Origin: Fibrobacterota bacterium
GTDB lineage: Bacteria; Fibrobacterota; Fibrobacteria; UBA11236
Assembly: GCA_028287505.1 (NCBI GenBank)
Contig: JAQBPN010000006.1
Span: forward strand, 1 to 64,000
DNA length: 64,000 bases
Direction: 5' to 3'
Made by a program: the position numbers and the translations under genes
Shown here: positions 43,512 to 52,219 of the stretch, piece after piece
How positions within the stretch are numbered: position 1 is the stretch's first letter
How the letters are laid out: the number at the start of each line of letters is the position of its first letter
Notes under the pieces: model-generated
What the model was told of the DNA's origin: nothing
The model's input: only the letters and a program-made list of their open reading frames with translations
Database searches by the model: none

Positions 43512-45044
43512 CTAAATCCCCCGCGCCTTACTCAACGCCAACACCACCTCCGGATCAAACCTCTTCCCACTCCCCTGCCTCACCACCTCAATCGCCTCCG
43601 CCTCCGTCAACGCCCCCCGATACGGCCTCCCCGATCGCATCGACACATAAGCATCGGCCACCGCCAACAATCTCGCCAACGGCGCAATCGCCCTGCCCCG
43701 TATCCCCCGCGGCTTCCCCGCCCCATCAAAACTCTCCTGGAAATCCTCCAGCACCCGCGCCGTCGTTTCCAATCCCGGAATCGAACTGATCCGCTCATAA
43801 GCCCAAGCCGCCTGCGCATGCACGAACTCCAGCTCGCCCTCCCCCAGCACATCCCGGTTCTCCAACATCCTCTGCGGCACCCGCACCTTGGCGATATCGT
43901 AGATCCGGCAGATTAGCGGCCAGCTCTCCCCCGTCTCGGTGGGCCAGTTCATCTCCTTCATCAGGATCTTCCCCAGCGCTTCCACCCGCTCGCCCTTGCT
44001 CTCGTAGCCGGCGCAATGCTCGTCCACCATCTGCCCAATCAGGCGCGCCCAGGACTCCAGGGTCTTGCCGCCTTCGGACAAATCCGGTGAAGCGGGCTTG
44101 GGGAACAATCCCAGCGCCCGGATGCCCAGGGCGAAGGTCGCCGCCAGTTGGTTGAACACTTCCAGGTCCACGGCATCGTATTTGGGCGCGGGCTTCAGGC
44201 GGCGGAAGATCAGGACGCCATGGATGGCGGAACTCACTTCCACCGGTAGGGACAGGTACCAAGCGCCGTCGGCGCCTTTTTGCAGCGGCTCCAGGGTGCC
44301 GCCATCGGGTCCGATTCGGCCTAGTGCGGCCGCACGGCTCGTGATGCCGGAGGCTTCGGTGTGCACGGTGACGGGGCCGCCGGGGCCGGGATCATCGGTC
44401 ACTTCCACGTCCATTTTTTCCGCGGTGGAGCGGGCCACCTTGATGAGGAAGCCGTGCTGGCCGATGTTCTCCGCGTCCGGGTAGAGGACTTTGGCGGCGG
44501 TGATGGCCGTGTCCGAGGAGGGTGAGGCCACCCAGTACCAGCCGCCATCGGAGCCGGTGAGGCGCGTGCCCAGTTTGATCACCTTGGTGGAGAGCTCTTC
44601 CATGGAGGCGGCTTCGGCGGTGACGCGGGAGATGGAGTGGAGGGAGACGAGCTTGGAGTAGAGGAGGTTTTCGTCCTTGACGCGTTTGGTGGAGAGGGCC
44701 TTGTCGGCGCGTTCGGAGATTTCGTCCAGGTGGAAGGGCTTGACCACGTAGTCGAAGGCGCCGCTGCGGAGGGCTTGGACGGCGGAGTTGTGGGAGGGGT
44801 TGCCGGTGGTGACGATGACGGGGATGTCCAGGCCGGCGTCCCGCATTTTCTTGAGGAGGTCCAGGCCGGAAAGGCCTTTCATGGCGATGTCGGTGATGAC
44901 CAGGTCGGTGGGATTGGCCGCTAAGTGGGCCAGGGCTTCGGTGGCGAGGGTGAAGCCTTGGACTTCGTGGCCCTTCTCGCGGAAGAAGCGCGCGATGATG
45001 TCCGTGATGTGGCTTTCGTCGTCAATGATGACCAGACGGGCCAT
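43512..45044 (-). CDS. Response regulator: REC, GAF-like, degenerate HD-GYP
   Basis: A 510-residue protein. The receiver (LVIIDDESHITD, phospho-acceptor in LVITDIAMKGLSG, switch Thr in VIVTTGNPSHN, Lys in DYVVKPFHLDE) is complete. A GAF-like sensor of about 200 residues follows. The C-terminal domain keeps the HD-GYP outline, but HD-x-GK is YDIAK and the HHE-x-DG-GYP element is FQESFDGAGKP. The metal-binding His residues are therefore lost, and c-di-GMP hydrolysis is unlikely. It may bind rather than cleave its ligand, or act by protein contact. No cognate kinase is adjacent; the kinase at 40.9-43.3 kb has its own receiver partner. Core-like GC-rich codon use. Confidence 0.78.
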   Translation of the reverse strand: MARLVIIDDESHITDIIARFFREKGHEVQGFTLATEALAHLAANPTDLVITDIAMKGLSGLDLLKKMRDAGLDIPVIVTTGNPSHNSAVQALRSGAFDYVVKPFHLDEISERADKALSTKRVKDENLLYSKLVSLHSISRVTAEAASMEELSTKVIKLGTRLTGSDGGWYWVASPSSDTAITAAKVLYPDAENIGQHGFLIKVARSTAEKMDVEVTDDPGPGGPVTVHTEASGITSRAAALGRIGPDGGTLEPLQKGADGAWYLSLPVEVSSAIHGVLIFRRLKPAPKYDAVDLEVFNQLAATFALGIRALGLFPKPASPDLSEGGKTLESWARLIGQMVDEHCAGYESKGERVEALGKILMKEMNWPTETGESWPLICRIYDIAKVRVPQRMLENRDVLGEGELEFVHAQAAWAYERISSIPGLETTARVLEDFQESFDGAGKPRGIRGRAIAPLARLLAVADAYVSMRSGRPYRGALTEAEAIEVVRQGSGKRFDPEVVLALSKARGI

Positions 45045-45085
45045 GTTCCCCCACTAGGCGCCCCCGGAAACCTGCTGGTTGCGGG

Positions 45086-46723
45086 TTACTCGGAGAGGGC
45101 TGCTTTGACCAAATGATAGAATAGCGGGCTCGGATTGCGCAAGTTGCTGGTGAGTTCGGGATGGAATTGCGAGCCCATGAAGAACTTGTGGTCGGGCAGC
45201 TCCATCACTTGCATGATGTTTTCGGTGGGATGCTTGCCGGAAAAGACCAGGCCCTTGTCTTCCAGGGGCTTGATGTATTCGGGGTTGACTTCGTAGCGGT
45301 GGCGGAAGCGTTGGCGCACCAGGGTCTTGTTGCCGAAGATCGTGTAGGCCTTGCTGTTGGATTTGATTTCCACGTCGTGGCCGCCCAGGCGCATGGTGCC
45401 GCCCTTGTTGGAGACGTTGACCTGGCCTGGCAGGATGTCGATGACGGGATGGGGCACGTTGATGCCCTCTTGGCGCACTTCGGTGGTGTTGGCGTCTTTG
45501 AGGCCGGCCACGTTGCGGGCGTATTCGACAACCGCGAGCTGCATGCCGTAGCAGATGCCCAGGTAGGGGATGTCGTTCTCGCGGACGTATTGGATGATTT
45601 TGATCTTGCCTTCGATGCCGCGGTGGCCGAAGCCGCCGGGGACGATGACGCCTTGGGCGCCTTTGAGGGCGGCTTCGACGCTGGCGATGTCCGTGAGCTT
45701 GGCGGTGTCCACCCACTTGATCTCGACCTTGCAGTTGAGATGGGCGCCGCAATGGGTCAGCGCTTCTACGACCGAGGCGTAGGAATCTTCAAGCGTCGTG
45801 TATTTGCCGCACAGGGCGATGGTGACCGTCTTGCGGGGGTTGACCTGGTTGTTCTTGATGTTGCTGACCCAGGTGTCCCATTGGCGCAGATCGGGGGGCG
45901 AGTAGATGCCCAGGGCGTTGTGCAGGAGTTCGGGCAGGCCTTCCTTCTCGTAGATGAGGGGGATTTCGTAGACGGAGGCGACGTCCGGGCCGGAGATGAC
46001 GGCGCTGGGCGAGATGTTGCAGTAGGAGGCGATTTTCTCTTTGATGGACGGGCTCAGGAGTTCCGAGCAGCGGCCGATGATGATGTCGGGTTCGATGCCT
46101 TTTTCGTTGAGCAGGCGCACGGACATCTGGGTGGGCTTGGACTTCTGTTCGTGGACGCCTTCGGGGACGGGCACATAGGTGAGGTGGACGTAGATGAGGT
46201 TGTCTTCGCCCACGTCCCGCTTCAATTGACGGATGGCTTCCAGGTAGAACTGGTTTTCCAAATCGCCCACGGTGCCGCCCACTTCGATGAGGAGGACGTC
46301 CGCGTTTTCCTTGGCGGCGATTTCGTGGTACCAGTTCTTGATGGAGTCGGTGACATGGGGGATGAACTGGACAGTCTTGCCCAGGTAGTCGCCGCGGCGT
46401 TCTTTGTCGAGGATGTTCTTGAAGACCTTGCCCATGGTGAGGTTCCAGAAGAACTTGGTCTCGATGTTCATGAAGCGTTCGTAGTGGCCGAAGTCCATGT
46501 CCACTTCGCCGCCGTCGTCCTGGACGAAAACTTCCCCGTGTTCGATGGGGTTCATGGTGCCGGGGTCGGTGTTGAGATATCCGTCGCACTTGACGGGAAT
46601 GACCTTGAGGCGGCCGGAGAGTAGGTTGCCGATGGAGGCGGCGGCGATGCCCTTGCCCAGACCGGAGAGCACTCCCCCGGTCACGACGATGAACTTACAA
46701 CTGGCTTTCCGGGGCTTGGACAC
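45086..46723 (-). CDS. pyrG: CTP synthase
   Basis: A 545-residue enzyme, the usual length, that makes CTP from UTP using ATP and glutamine. The N-terminal synthase domain opens with FIVVTGGVLSGLGKG and carries YLNTDPGTMNP, GEVFVQDDGGEVDMDFGHYERF and LIEVGGTVGDLE. The C-terminal class I amidotransferase has the nucleophile Cys in YLGICYGMQ and a matching His-x-Glu (QFHPE) near the end. The GTG at 46723 follows AGGAAGG; the open frame extends to 46756 but without support. Downstream is the REC/GAF regulator. A possible structured RNA lies upstream. Confidence 0.97.
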   Translation of the reverse strand: MSKPRKASCKFIVVTGGVLSGLGKGIAAASIGNLLSGRLKVIPVKCDGYLNTDPGTMNPIEHGEVFVQDDGGEVDMDFGHYERFMNIETKFFWNLTMGKVFKNILDKERRGDYLGKTVQFIPHVTDSIKNWYHEIAAKENADVLLIEVGGTVGDLENQFYLEAIRQLKRDVGEDNLIYVHLTYVPVPEGVHEQKSKPTQMSVRLLNEKGIEPDIIIGRCSELLSPSIKEKIASYCNISPSAVISGPDVASVYEIPLIYEKEGLPELLHNALGIYSPPDLRQWDTWVSNIKNNQVNPRKTVTIALCGKYTTLEDSYASVVEALTHCGAHLNCKVEIKWVDTAKLTDIASVEAALKGAQGVIVPGGFGHRGIEGKIKIIQYVRENDIPYLGICYGMQLAVVEYARNVAGLKDANTTEVRQEGINVPHPVIDILPGQVNVSNKGGTMRLGGHDVEIKSNSKAYTIFGNKTLVRQRFRHRYEVNPEYIKPLEDKGLVFSGKHPTENIMQVMELPDHKFFMGSQFHPELTSNLRNPSPLFYHLVKAALSE

Positions 46724-46896
46724 GTTTGCAACCTTCCTAATTCTCGATTTCAGCAATTATAGCCATATTAATCGGCTCTTCGGCACTGGCTCTGAGCACT
46801 TCTTTTGGACCTGCGCAATGTTGCCAATCGGCTGGAAAGCCCCGCCGCCGTAGGGCTGGAGCGATTTTCCCATCTTGGGGAACATCAATGGCTTGG

Positions 46897-46984
46897 CTTG
46901 GAGTCGGTCTCTCCGTGGCGTCGGTTTCAGCCCACGGAAAAGTTCCTGTGTTTCCGAAAGTAAGGCTACCACCGGACCTCCAAG
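46897..46984 (-). ncRNA. Possible structured RNA or leader upstream of pyrG
   Basis: An 88-base minus-strand segment closed by CTTGGAG/CTCCAAG (46978-46984 with 46897-46903), with an inner CCGTGG/CCACGG hairpin. The 5' edge can alternatively fold as ACCT-CCTTGG-AGGT, giving two competing structures. It lies in the 294-base gap between kdsB and pyrG, reading towards pyrG. It matches no class I can name; SRP RNA, 6S and TPP signatures are not visible. Could be a leader element, a small RNA or chance structure. Confidence 0.3.
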
Positions 46985-47017
46985 GAGGTAAAGATAGTTA
47001 ACAGGGGATGGGGTCGG

Positions 47018-47776
47018 CTATGGGGCGGCCGGGACCTGGGCTTCGCTGGGAGCCGCGCGGACCAGGATGGCCAAGGCCAATTCCGCATCCTCGAGCACAT
47101 CCACGGACTGGCTGGAAAACGGGCAGGCATGGGCGCGGATGGGAGCCAATGCCAAATTGCGCAACAGCTCATGGCTTTCCGAAAGTTCCGGGCCGGAGGG
47201 CGCGCCGTTGGCATAGCGCTTCAGGAATTCCTTGGCGTATCCGTAGCTGCCCATTTGCACCCGGGATTCGGCGAGGGGCAATCCGCCCGGGACATGCGGG
47301 TCGCGGCGGTAAAAATCGAGCACCTGGCCGTTGGCGTCCAACCCGGCCTTGCAACGGTTCGGGTTCGCCAATTCTTCCGGCGTGGCAAGATGATCGTGGA
47401 CCAGGATGTGGACGGAATCCGGTTCCAGGGTCAGGGCGCGGCAGAGAAGGCGCAGGGCCTGCGGGGAGAACACGGGTTCGTCGCCCTGGAGATTCACGAT
47501 CAAATCATTCGCGATGTAGTCATGGTATTTGCCGATGCGCTCGGTGCCGTTGGCGGCGGGACCGGTGAGTTCGGCCCGGAAGCCCGCTTCCACCACCGCG
47601 TCGCGGATGACGGGAGAATCGGTGAGGCACAGGATCTCCTCGAAGCATCCTGCCTCTTGGGCCCGGCGCAGGGTATGGACCACGATGGGGGTTCCCAGCA
47701 GCGGGAACAGCATCTTGCTTGGAAACCGGCTCGAAGACAAGCGGGCGGGCACGACGCAACTGACCTTGCGGGTCAT
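47018..47776 (-). CDS. kdsB: 3-deoxy-manno-octulosonate cytidylyltransferase
   Basis: A 252-residue protein that activates Kdo with CTP for lipopolysaccharide core synthesis. The N-terminus VVPARLSSSRFPSKMLFPLLGTPIVVHTLRRA is the nucleotide-binding signature. CLTDSPVIRDAV, GTERIGKYHDYI, VNLQGDEPVFSP and SYGYAKEFLKRY follow family order. The start ATG at 47776 lies 4 bases after the gatC stop, so the two are co-transcribed. The presence of KdsB shows a Gram-negative outer membrane. The C-terminal 15 residues are Ala/Pro-rich and probably disordered. Confidence 0.93.
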   Translation of the reverse strand: MTRKVSCVVPARLSSSRFPSKMLFPLLGTPIVVHTLRRAQEAGCFEEILCLTDSPVIRDAVVEAGFRAELTGPAANGTERIGKYHDYIANDLIVNLQGDEPVFSPQALRLLCRALTLEPDSVHILVHDHLATPEELANPNRCKAGLDANGQVLDFYRRDPHVPGGLPLAESRVQMGSYGYAKEFLKRYANGAPSGPELSESHELLRNLALAPIRAHACPFSSQSVDVLEDAELALAILVRAAPSEAQVPAAP

Positions 47777-47780
47777 CGGG

Positions 47781-48071
47781 TCACCCGCCAATCACCTTGG
47801 GAATGGAGAAATGGTCCATGTTGACGGAGGGGGCATTGCGGAACGCCAGTTCCTTGTCCAGGCTGGGCACGTTCTCATCCGGGCGCAGGGACCTGGCCGC
47901 GGTATCGACGGCGAGCATGGGCTCGACGTCCTTGAGGTCGATTTTCTTGAGGATGGTCATGTATTCGACGAGCTGGTTCAGGGAGCCGGTCATTTTCTCG
48001 ACTTCGGCGTCGGAGAGATTGAGGCGGGAGAGCTTGGCCATGCGGAGCACTTGTTCGCGATTGACTTCCAT
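47781..48071 (-). CDS. gatC: Aspartyl/glutamyl-tRNA amidotransferase subunit C
   Basis: A 96-residue protein with the GatC pattern: an N-terminal helix VNREQVLRMAKLSRLNLSDAEVEKM, then LNQLVEYMTILKKIDLKDVEPML, and a C-terminal LRPDENVPSLDKELAFRNAP ... FSIPKVIGG tail. GatC joins GatA and GatB in transamidation of misacylated tRNAs. The ATG at 48071 follows AAGGGAA; the longer frame to 48113 has no ribosome-binding site. gatA and gatB are not in the window. It is followed after 4 bases by kdsB. Confidence 0.92.
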   Translation of the reverse strand: MEVNREQVLRMAKLSRLNLSDAEVEKMTGSLNQLVEYMTILKKIDLKDVEPMLAVDTAARSLRPDENVPSLDKELAFRNAPSVNMDHFSIPKVIGG

Positions 48072-48185
48072 CTTGGTTCCCTTCAAATGTCCTGGAATCC
48101 ACGGCCCGGACAATGCGATGCCCGGAATAGACCGGACTGGGCACGTGGTAAAGAGCCTAATCTAATAAATGGTCCGGGAGGCTGC

Positions 48186-48490
48186 GAGGTCGCGGCGGGT
48201 CCGGGGGCGCGGGCTCCCCGGCTCAGGCTAGGCGTTTCGATGCTTTGCGGTTTTTCCGCGATTCGCGGGCTTGGGACGTCCGCGTATCGCGCGGGACTGC
48301 GTGGTCGCGGCAGGGCCGGCGCACACGACCCCCGGCTCAGACGAGGCGTTTCGGGTTTTGGGGGTCCCAATGCGATCGGAGGCCTTGGGTGTCCGCGTAT
48401 CATGCTCTGGGGTGATTCGGTGGCTCGCGGACTTGGCGAAGGGGTGGGGCTTGGGCGTCCTCCGATCGCGACCGCCTCGATTCGCCGGGG
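48186..48490. repeat. Degenerate ~115-base tandem repeat in a gene-free gap
   Basis: Two units start near 48186 and 48301 and a partial third near 48420. Shared blocks are G-GGTCGCGGC, CCCCGGCTCAG, AGGCGTTTCG and TGTCCGCGTATC/CGTCCGCGTATC at the same offsets. The roughly 590-base gap between gatC and the small minus-strand frame holds this repeat and no convincing gene. Parts resemble the inverted repeats near 58.0 kb, which suggests one dispersed repeat family. Confidence 0.55.
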
Positions 48491-48661
48491 GTCGCGCGCA
48501 CTGGCCCTGAGGCGGCCAAGACATTCGTCACGCGGCGGAAGCGGGGTCTCAGGGAGGGTGGGTCACGGGGGAGCGAGGAGAAGAGGGGAGGTGGGTCGCG
48601 GGGGTTGCGCCGCGAGGGGAATACGCGCGGCGCGGGGAGGGGAGGTGGGAGAGGCTTACTT

Positions 48662-48892
48662 CTACAGGAAAGAAATACCTTCCTCGGGGCTAAGGGGCCG
48701 GAAATAGCCTTTAATGCTTGCCGGGGTTCGGACACATATTTGGATATGGTTTTTTTCCCTAAAGCCGGCCTGGGGATATAGTTCAGGACCTTCGAAAAAC
48801 ACCCCTCTAACCGTGTCGAATTCGGACTTCCCGCCTTCCTTATTGGAAGCATGGATAAGCTGAATAACTGCGCAGTCCAGTGGCCTGAGCAA
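48662..48892 (-). CDS. Small hypothetical protein or gene remnant
   Basis: A 76-codon frame (LRPLDCAVIQLIHASNKEGG, FDTVRGVFFEGPELYPQAGFREKNHIQICVRTPASIKGYF) that reads like real protein. The open frame continues upstream for about 30 codons without a proper start; the listed start is TTG. The 5' end may be lost, or it starts at a rare codon. No family recognised. It follows the 62-residue gene on the same strand by about 110 bases. Confidence 0.35.
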   Translation of the reverse strand: MLRPLDCAVIQLIHASNKEGGKSEFDTVRGVFFEGPELYPQAGFREKNHIQICVRTPASIKGYFRPLSPEEGISFL

Positions 48893-49003
48893 AAGATCGG
48901 CTTCATCATGTACGGATTTGTTTTGCGGAAAGGGGCTTCCCGCCGCTTTCGAAAGATTGACTAGAGAGTGGGATGGGAGGACATTTTAGAACGAAAGGCT
49001 CAG

Positions 49004-49192
49004 TTACTTGTATGGCTTTTTAAGCTGACCCTTTGCGGTAGTAATTCCGGCCCCAGTCAGGAATTTGCGAGCGCTCGATTCGGACCTTGCGGTCTTGTCG
49101 GTGAATTTCTTCAAATCAGAGGCGAATTTTCGAGCCTCTTTCGATGTCATCATCTGGGATGAAGCTTGCTTTTTGGTGCTCATAGAACTCAT
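49004..49192 (-). CDS. Small hypothetical basic protein
   Basis: About 62 residues from the ATG at 49192 (preceded by AGGGG); ATGs at 49213 and 49183 are alternatives. The sequence is helical and basic (MMTSKEARKFASDLKKFTDK, SARKFLTGAGITTAKGQL) and ends in KKPYK. It looks like the short uncharacterised proteins sometimes found beside toxin-like genes. No partner is firmly identified, though the frame at 48662-48892 lies just downstream. Confidence 0.5.
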   Translation of the reverse strand: MSSMSTKKQASSQMMTSKEARKFASDLKKFTDKTARSESSARKFLTGAGITTAKGQLKKPYK

Positions 49193-49376
49193 GCCTATTT
49201 TACCCCTGTTCAATGGAAAATACCTTTTATTTCCAGTCCGGTTTCCGTTTTGAAGAATGGCTCACAATTCCTGGAGATAAAGGTAGTCAGCGAAAACTTA
49301 AATCGCAAAACGACCTATAACGGGAGTGACTTAGCCCACATAACAGACGCGGAAGGCGCCAGGCCTGGGCTCAAGC

Positions 49377-49958
49377 TCAGAAACCGGCGCGGAGGCCGAG
49401 GCTTGAGGTGATGACGAAGGGGTAGCCGGGGACCAGGCTGTAGAGCAGGCCCAGGTGGGGGCGCAGTTTGTATTCGGCTTCGAGGTTGCCGCCGTACCAG
49501 ATCCAGGCGCTTTGGAATTTGGCGCCGGGATCGGGGCGGCCGAAGAAGGCGTCGGAGCGGTAGTTTTTCACTTTGCCCAGCCAGCTTTGGCGCCAGAGGA
49601 AGCTGGGGCCGATGCCGATGCGGAAGGCCAGGCGTTCGGCGGGGGCCCAGTTGAGGCGGAAGCCGAGATGGGCGAAGCCGGCCCAGACGTCGGCGCAATC
49701 CTTATAGAGGGAGCCGGCGCCGCGCACCAGGAACCAGGGTTTGACGTAATAGTCCGCGTAGCCTTCGCCGCCCACTTGCAGTACCCAATAGGCTTTGTCG
49801 TCGAACTGGCGGGGGTATTCGGCGCCGCCGCCTCCGGGGTGGTAGGTCAGGGCGTAGTAGTTGGCGCCCAGGGCGAAGCGATTTCCGTAATCGGATTGGG
49901 AGCGGGCCATGGCCGCGAAGGCGAGCAGGATCGCCAGGACGAGATTGATGCGTTGCAA
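49377..49958 (-). CDS. Small outer-membrane beta-barrel-like protein
   Basis: A 193-residue protein with a signal peptide (MQRINLVLAILLAFAAMARS-QS) and alternating aromatic/hydrophobic strands typical of 8-stranded barrels, for example RFALGANYYALTY, HLGFRLNWAPAERLAFRIGIG and SLGLRAGF at the end. The C-terminal Phe fits BAM recognition. No specific family recognised. It sits 3' of the YCF48-type gene on the same strand with a 69-base gap, so the two may be co-transcribed. Confidence 0.6.
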   Translation of the reverse strand: MQRINLVLAILLAFAAMARSQSDYGNRFALGANYYALTYHPGGGGAEYPRQFDDKAYWVLQVGGEGYADYYVKPWFLVRGAGSLYKDCADVWAGFAHLGFRLNWAPAERLAFRIGIGPSFLWRQSWLGKVKNYRSDAFFGRPDPGAKFQSAWIWYGGNLEAEYKLRPHLGLLYSLVPGYPFVITSSLGLRAGF

Positions 49959-50027
49959 ATCGGGGTTCCTCTCGGACTAGGACGAATAGGCGGAAGGAAC
50001 CTGATACTCTTTTAAGGGAATAAAAGC

Positions 50028-52175
50028 CTAGCGTCCGCGTTCCAGGAGCATGGCGTTGGAGGTGTTTCCGATCCGCAGGTCCAGGACGTAGCGGCCTTTG
50101 GCGTAGCCGGTGGCGGGGAGTTGCCAGGTGTGGTCGCCTTGGGCGAGGGTCTGGTCGAGGAGGATGCGGGTGCGGCCGACGAGATCGGAGAGGCGGATGC
50201 GGACGTGTTCGGACCGGTTCAGGTGGAAGCGAAGCTTGTCGCCGGAGAGGGATTGGCGAAGGGTGGCGGGTTTTTCGAAATCGGTTTTGATGGCGATGGC
50301 GGGTTTTTCGCTGCGGAGGATGACGCCGCCGGATCCGACGGCCACCAGGTCGCCGGCGCTGGTGAGGGCCATGTCGGTGATGTCGTTGACGTGGAGGGGC
50401 TCGCCCACCTGGGTCCACTTGAGGCCTCCGTTCACGGTTCGATACATCGATCCGGTGCCGCCGGCGATGAAGCCAAGAGAGTGATTGGCGAATCTGACGG
50501 AGGTGAGTCCGCCGTAATTGGAGAGGTTGTCCGTGACCAGGGTCCAGGTGGCGCCGGCATCCTTGGTGCGCAGGACCGTGCCGTCATCGCTGACGATGAT
50601 GCCCACGGCGGAATCGGAGAAGGCGATGCTGCGCAGCATGCCCTTGGTGACCTTCTGGATGATGGGCGACCAGGTGAGACCGCTGTCCGTGGATCGGTAG
50701 AGGTTGCCGCTGTCGGCCAGGATCACGGCGATGGCGGGGGTGGCGAAGGCGACGGCGGAGAGATATCGGTTTATATAGATGGAGTCCTGGACTTCTTTCC
50801 AGGTCTTGCCCGCGTCCTCGGTGCGCATGGTGAGGGCCCAGGCTCCCACGGCCAGGCCCATGCGGCCGTTGCCGAAGGCGATGCCGTTGGCGCCGGGGGA
50901 GCCGTCGTCCGTCTGATCGAAGAGCTTGTCCCAGGTCTTGCCGCCGTCTTCCGTGCGGAGCATGACCCAGTTCCTGCCGGCGGCCACGGCCACCTGGGAA
51001 TCCGCGAAGGCCACGGCGTTGAGCCATTGGGTGGTCAGCTTCGATTCGAGCGCGCTCCAGGTAGCGCCGTTGTCGCCTGAATGCAGGAGGGTCCCGTCGC
51101 CGCCGGCGATGATGCCGTCCTTGCCCGGGCCGAAAGCGATGGCTCCGAGGAAGGAAACCGTCTCGCTCTTGCCGATGCGGGACCAGGATTGGCCGCCGTC
51201 CGCGGTGCGAAGGAGCATTCCGTAATGACCGACGGCGATGCCCACCTTGGGGCCGGAGAATGCGGAAGCGAAGACGGAGGGGAACGCCCCGTCATCGTAG
51301 CCCGGGGACCAGGTACCGCCGCCGTTGGTGGAGAATAGGATGCGCGAATAATCCGCCGTGGCCACCACGTGCAGACTGTCTATGAAATGGAACGACGTGA
51401 CGCCGCCTATATCCAGCATGGGTTTTTGCGCCCAGGTGAGGCCGCCGTCCAAGGTGACGAGCACATCGCCGTATTCGTCCGAGGCCAAGCCGTGCAGGGA
51501 GTCCGCGAAGGCCACCGCGGCCAGGAAATGGTTGTCCGGTTTTTGGCGGATGGGAGACCAGGTCTTGCCGCTGTCATTGGAACGGATGATGATGCCGGAG
51601 TCGCCCACGGCCACGGCTACGCGGGCGCTGGCGAAAGCCACGTCGCGCAAAAGGACGTCGCGGGGAGGCAGGGACAATTTGGACCAGGTGCGTCCGGAGT
51701 CCGTGCTGCGCATGATTTCGAATCCGAAGCCGGTGGCCAGGCCGATCTTGGCCGGGCTGAAGTCGAGAGCGTACCATCCGCTCGATGAGAAAGCCGGGCG
51801 GAGATCCTGCCAGGTTTTGCCCGCGTCCCCGCTTTTCAGGATGACGCCTCCGTCGCCCACGACGACGGCGTAGGCGCTATCGACCATGGCGACGTCCCGG
51901 AGCCAGCTGTCCGTGAGACCGTGATCGATTTCCGTCCAGGCCTTTCCGCTGTCCTCGCTACGCAGGATGGTGCCGTGGGAGCCGATGGCCAGGGCATTCG
52001 CGCCGTTCATGGCCACGCCGAAAAGGTGGCTTCCAATGGGCTGGGGGTTGATCCATTTCCAGGCGTCGCCCTGGGCATGGGCGGTTTGTACGGTCTGGAA
52101 AAGGCAGGCGAACGCCAGGGCCTTCAGTCCGAGGAAGGTCCAACGGAAGGACCCGCGGAAGGAAATCGCTTTCAT
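50028..52175 (-). CDS. Secreted YCF48/BNR-repeat beta-propeller protein with sorting-like tail
   Basis: About 715 residues with a signal peptide (ending near T-A-H-A-Q) and roughly twelve repeats of the form S-x-D-x-G-K-T-W (for example RSEDSGKAWTEI, KSGDAGKTWQDL, RTEDAGKTWKEV). These are the Asp-box blades of a YCF48- or sialidase-like propeller. The last 75 residues (VRIRLSDLVGRTRILLDQTLAQGDHTWQLPATGYAKGRYVLDLRIG) are a type-A sorting-like domain. No catalytic residues of sialidases stand out. Start ATG at 52175 follows GTGAGA; an ATG 6 bases earlier is possible. It follows the lipoprotein gene at 52220 on the same strand. Confidence 0.75.
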   Translation of the reverse strand: MKAISFRGSFRWTFLGLKALAFACLFQTVQTAHAQGDAWKWINPQPIGSHLFGVAMNGANALAIGSHGTILRSEDSGKAWTEIDHGLTDSWLRDVAMVDSAYAVVVGDGGVILKSGDAGKTWQDLRPAFSSSGWYALDFSPAKIGLATGFGFEIMRSTDSGRTWSKLSLPPRDVLLRDVAFASARVAVAVGDSGIIIRSNDSGKTWSPIRQKPDNHFLAAVAFADSLHGLASDEYGDVLVTLDGGLTWAQKPMLDIGGVTSFHFIDSLHVVATADYSRILFSTNGGGTWSPGYDDGAFPSVFASAFSGPKVGIAVGHYGMLLRTADGGQSWSRIGKSETVSFLGAIAFGPGKDGIIAGGDGTLLHSGDNGATWSALESKLTTQWLNAVAFADSQVAVAAGRNWVMLRTEDGGKTWDKLFDQTDDGSPGANGIAFGNGRMGLAVGAWALTMRTEDAGKTWKEVQDSIYINRYLSAVAFATPAIAVILADSGNLYRSTDSGLTWSPIIQKVTKGMLRSIAFSDSAVGIIVSDDGTVLRTKDAGATWTLVTDNLSNYGGLTSVRFANHSLGFIAGGTGSMYRTVNGGLKWTQVGEPLHVNDITDMALTSAGDLVAVGSGGVILRSEKPAIAIKTDFEKPATLRQSLSGDKLRFHLNRSEHVRIRLSDLVGRTRILLDQTLAQGDHTWQLPATGYAKGRYVLDLRIGNTSNAMLLERGR

Positions 52176-52219
52176 GGTCATCTCACTTTTGATTTTAGGG
52201 CGCGATGGGAAAAGGTAAT

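Noticed and set aside
43444-43519. Intact tRNA-Arg gene
   Set aside because: No 5' acceptor strand complementary to TGGGTGC and no D-arm within the expected distance; only the 3' half is there.
45161-46624. 487-codon plus-strand frame opposite pyrG
   Set aside because: It is an antisense shadow of a well-conserved gene, with repetitive Val/Ala/Asp/Gly composition.
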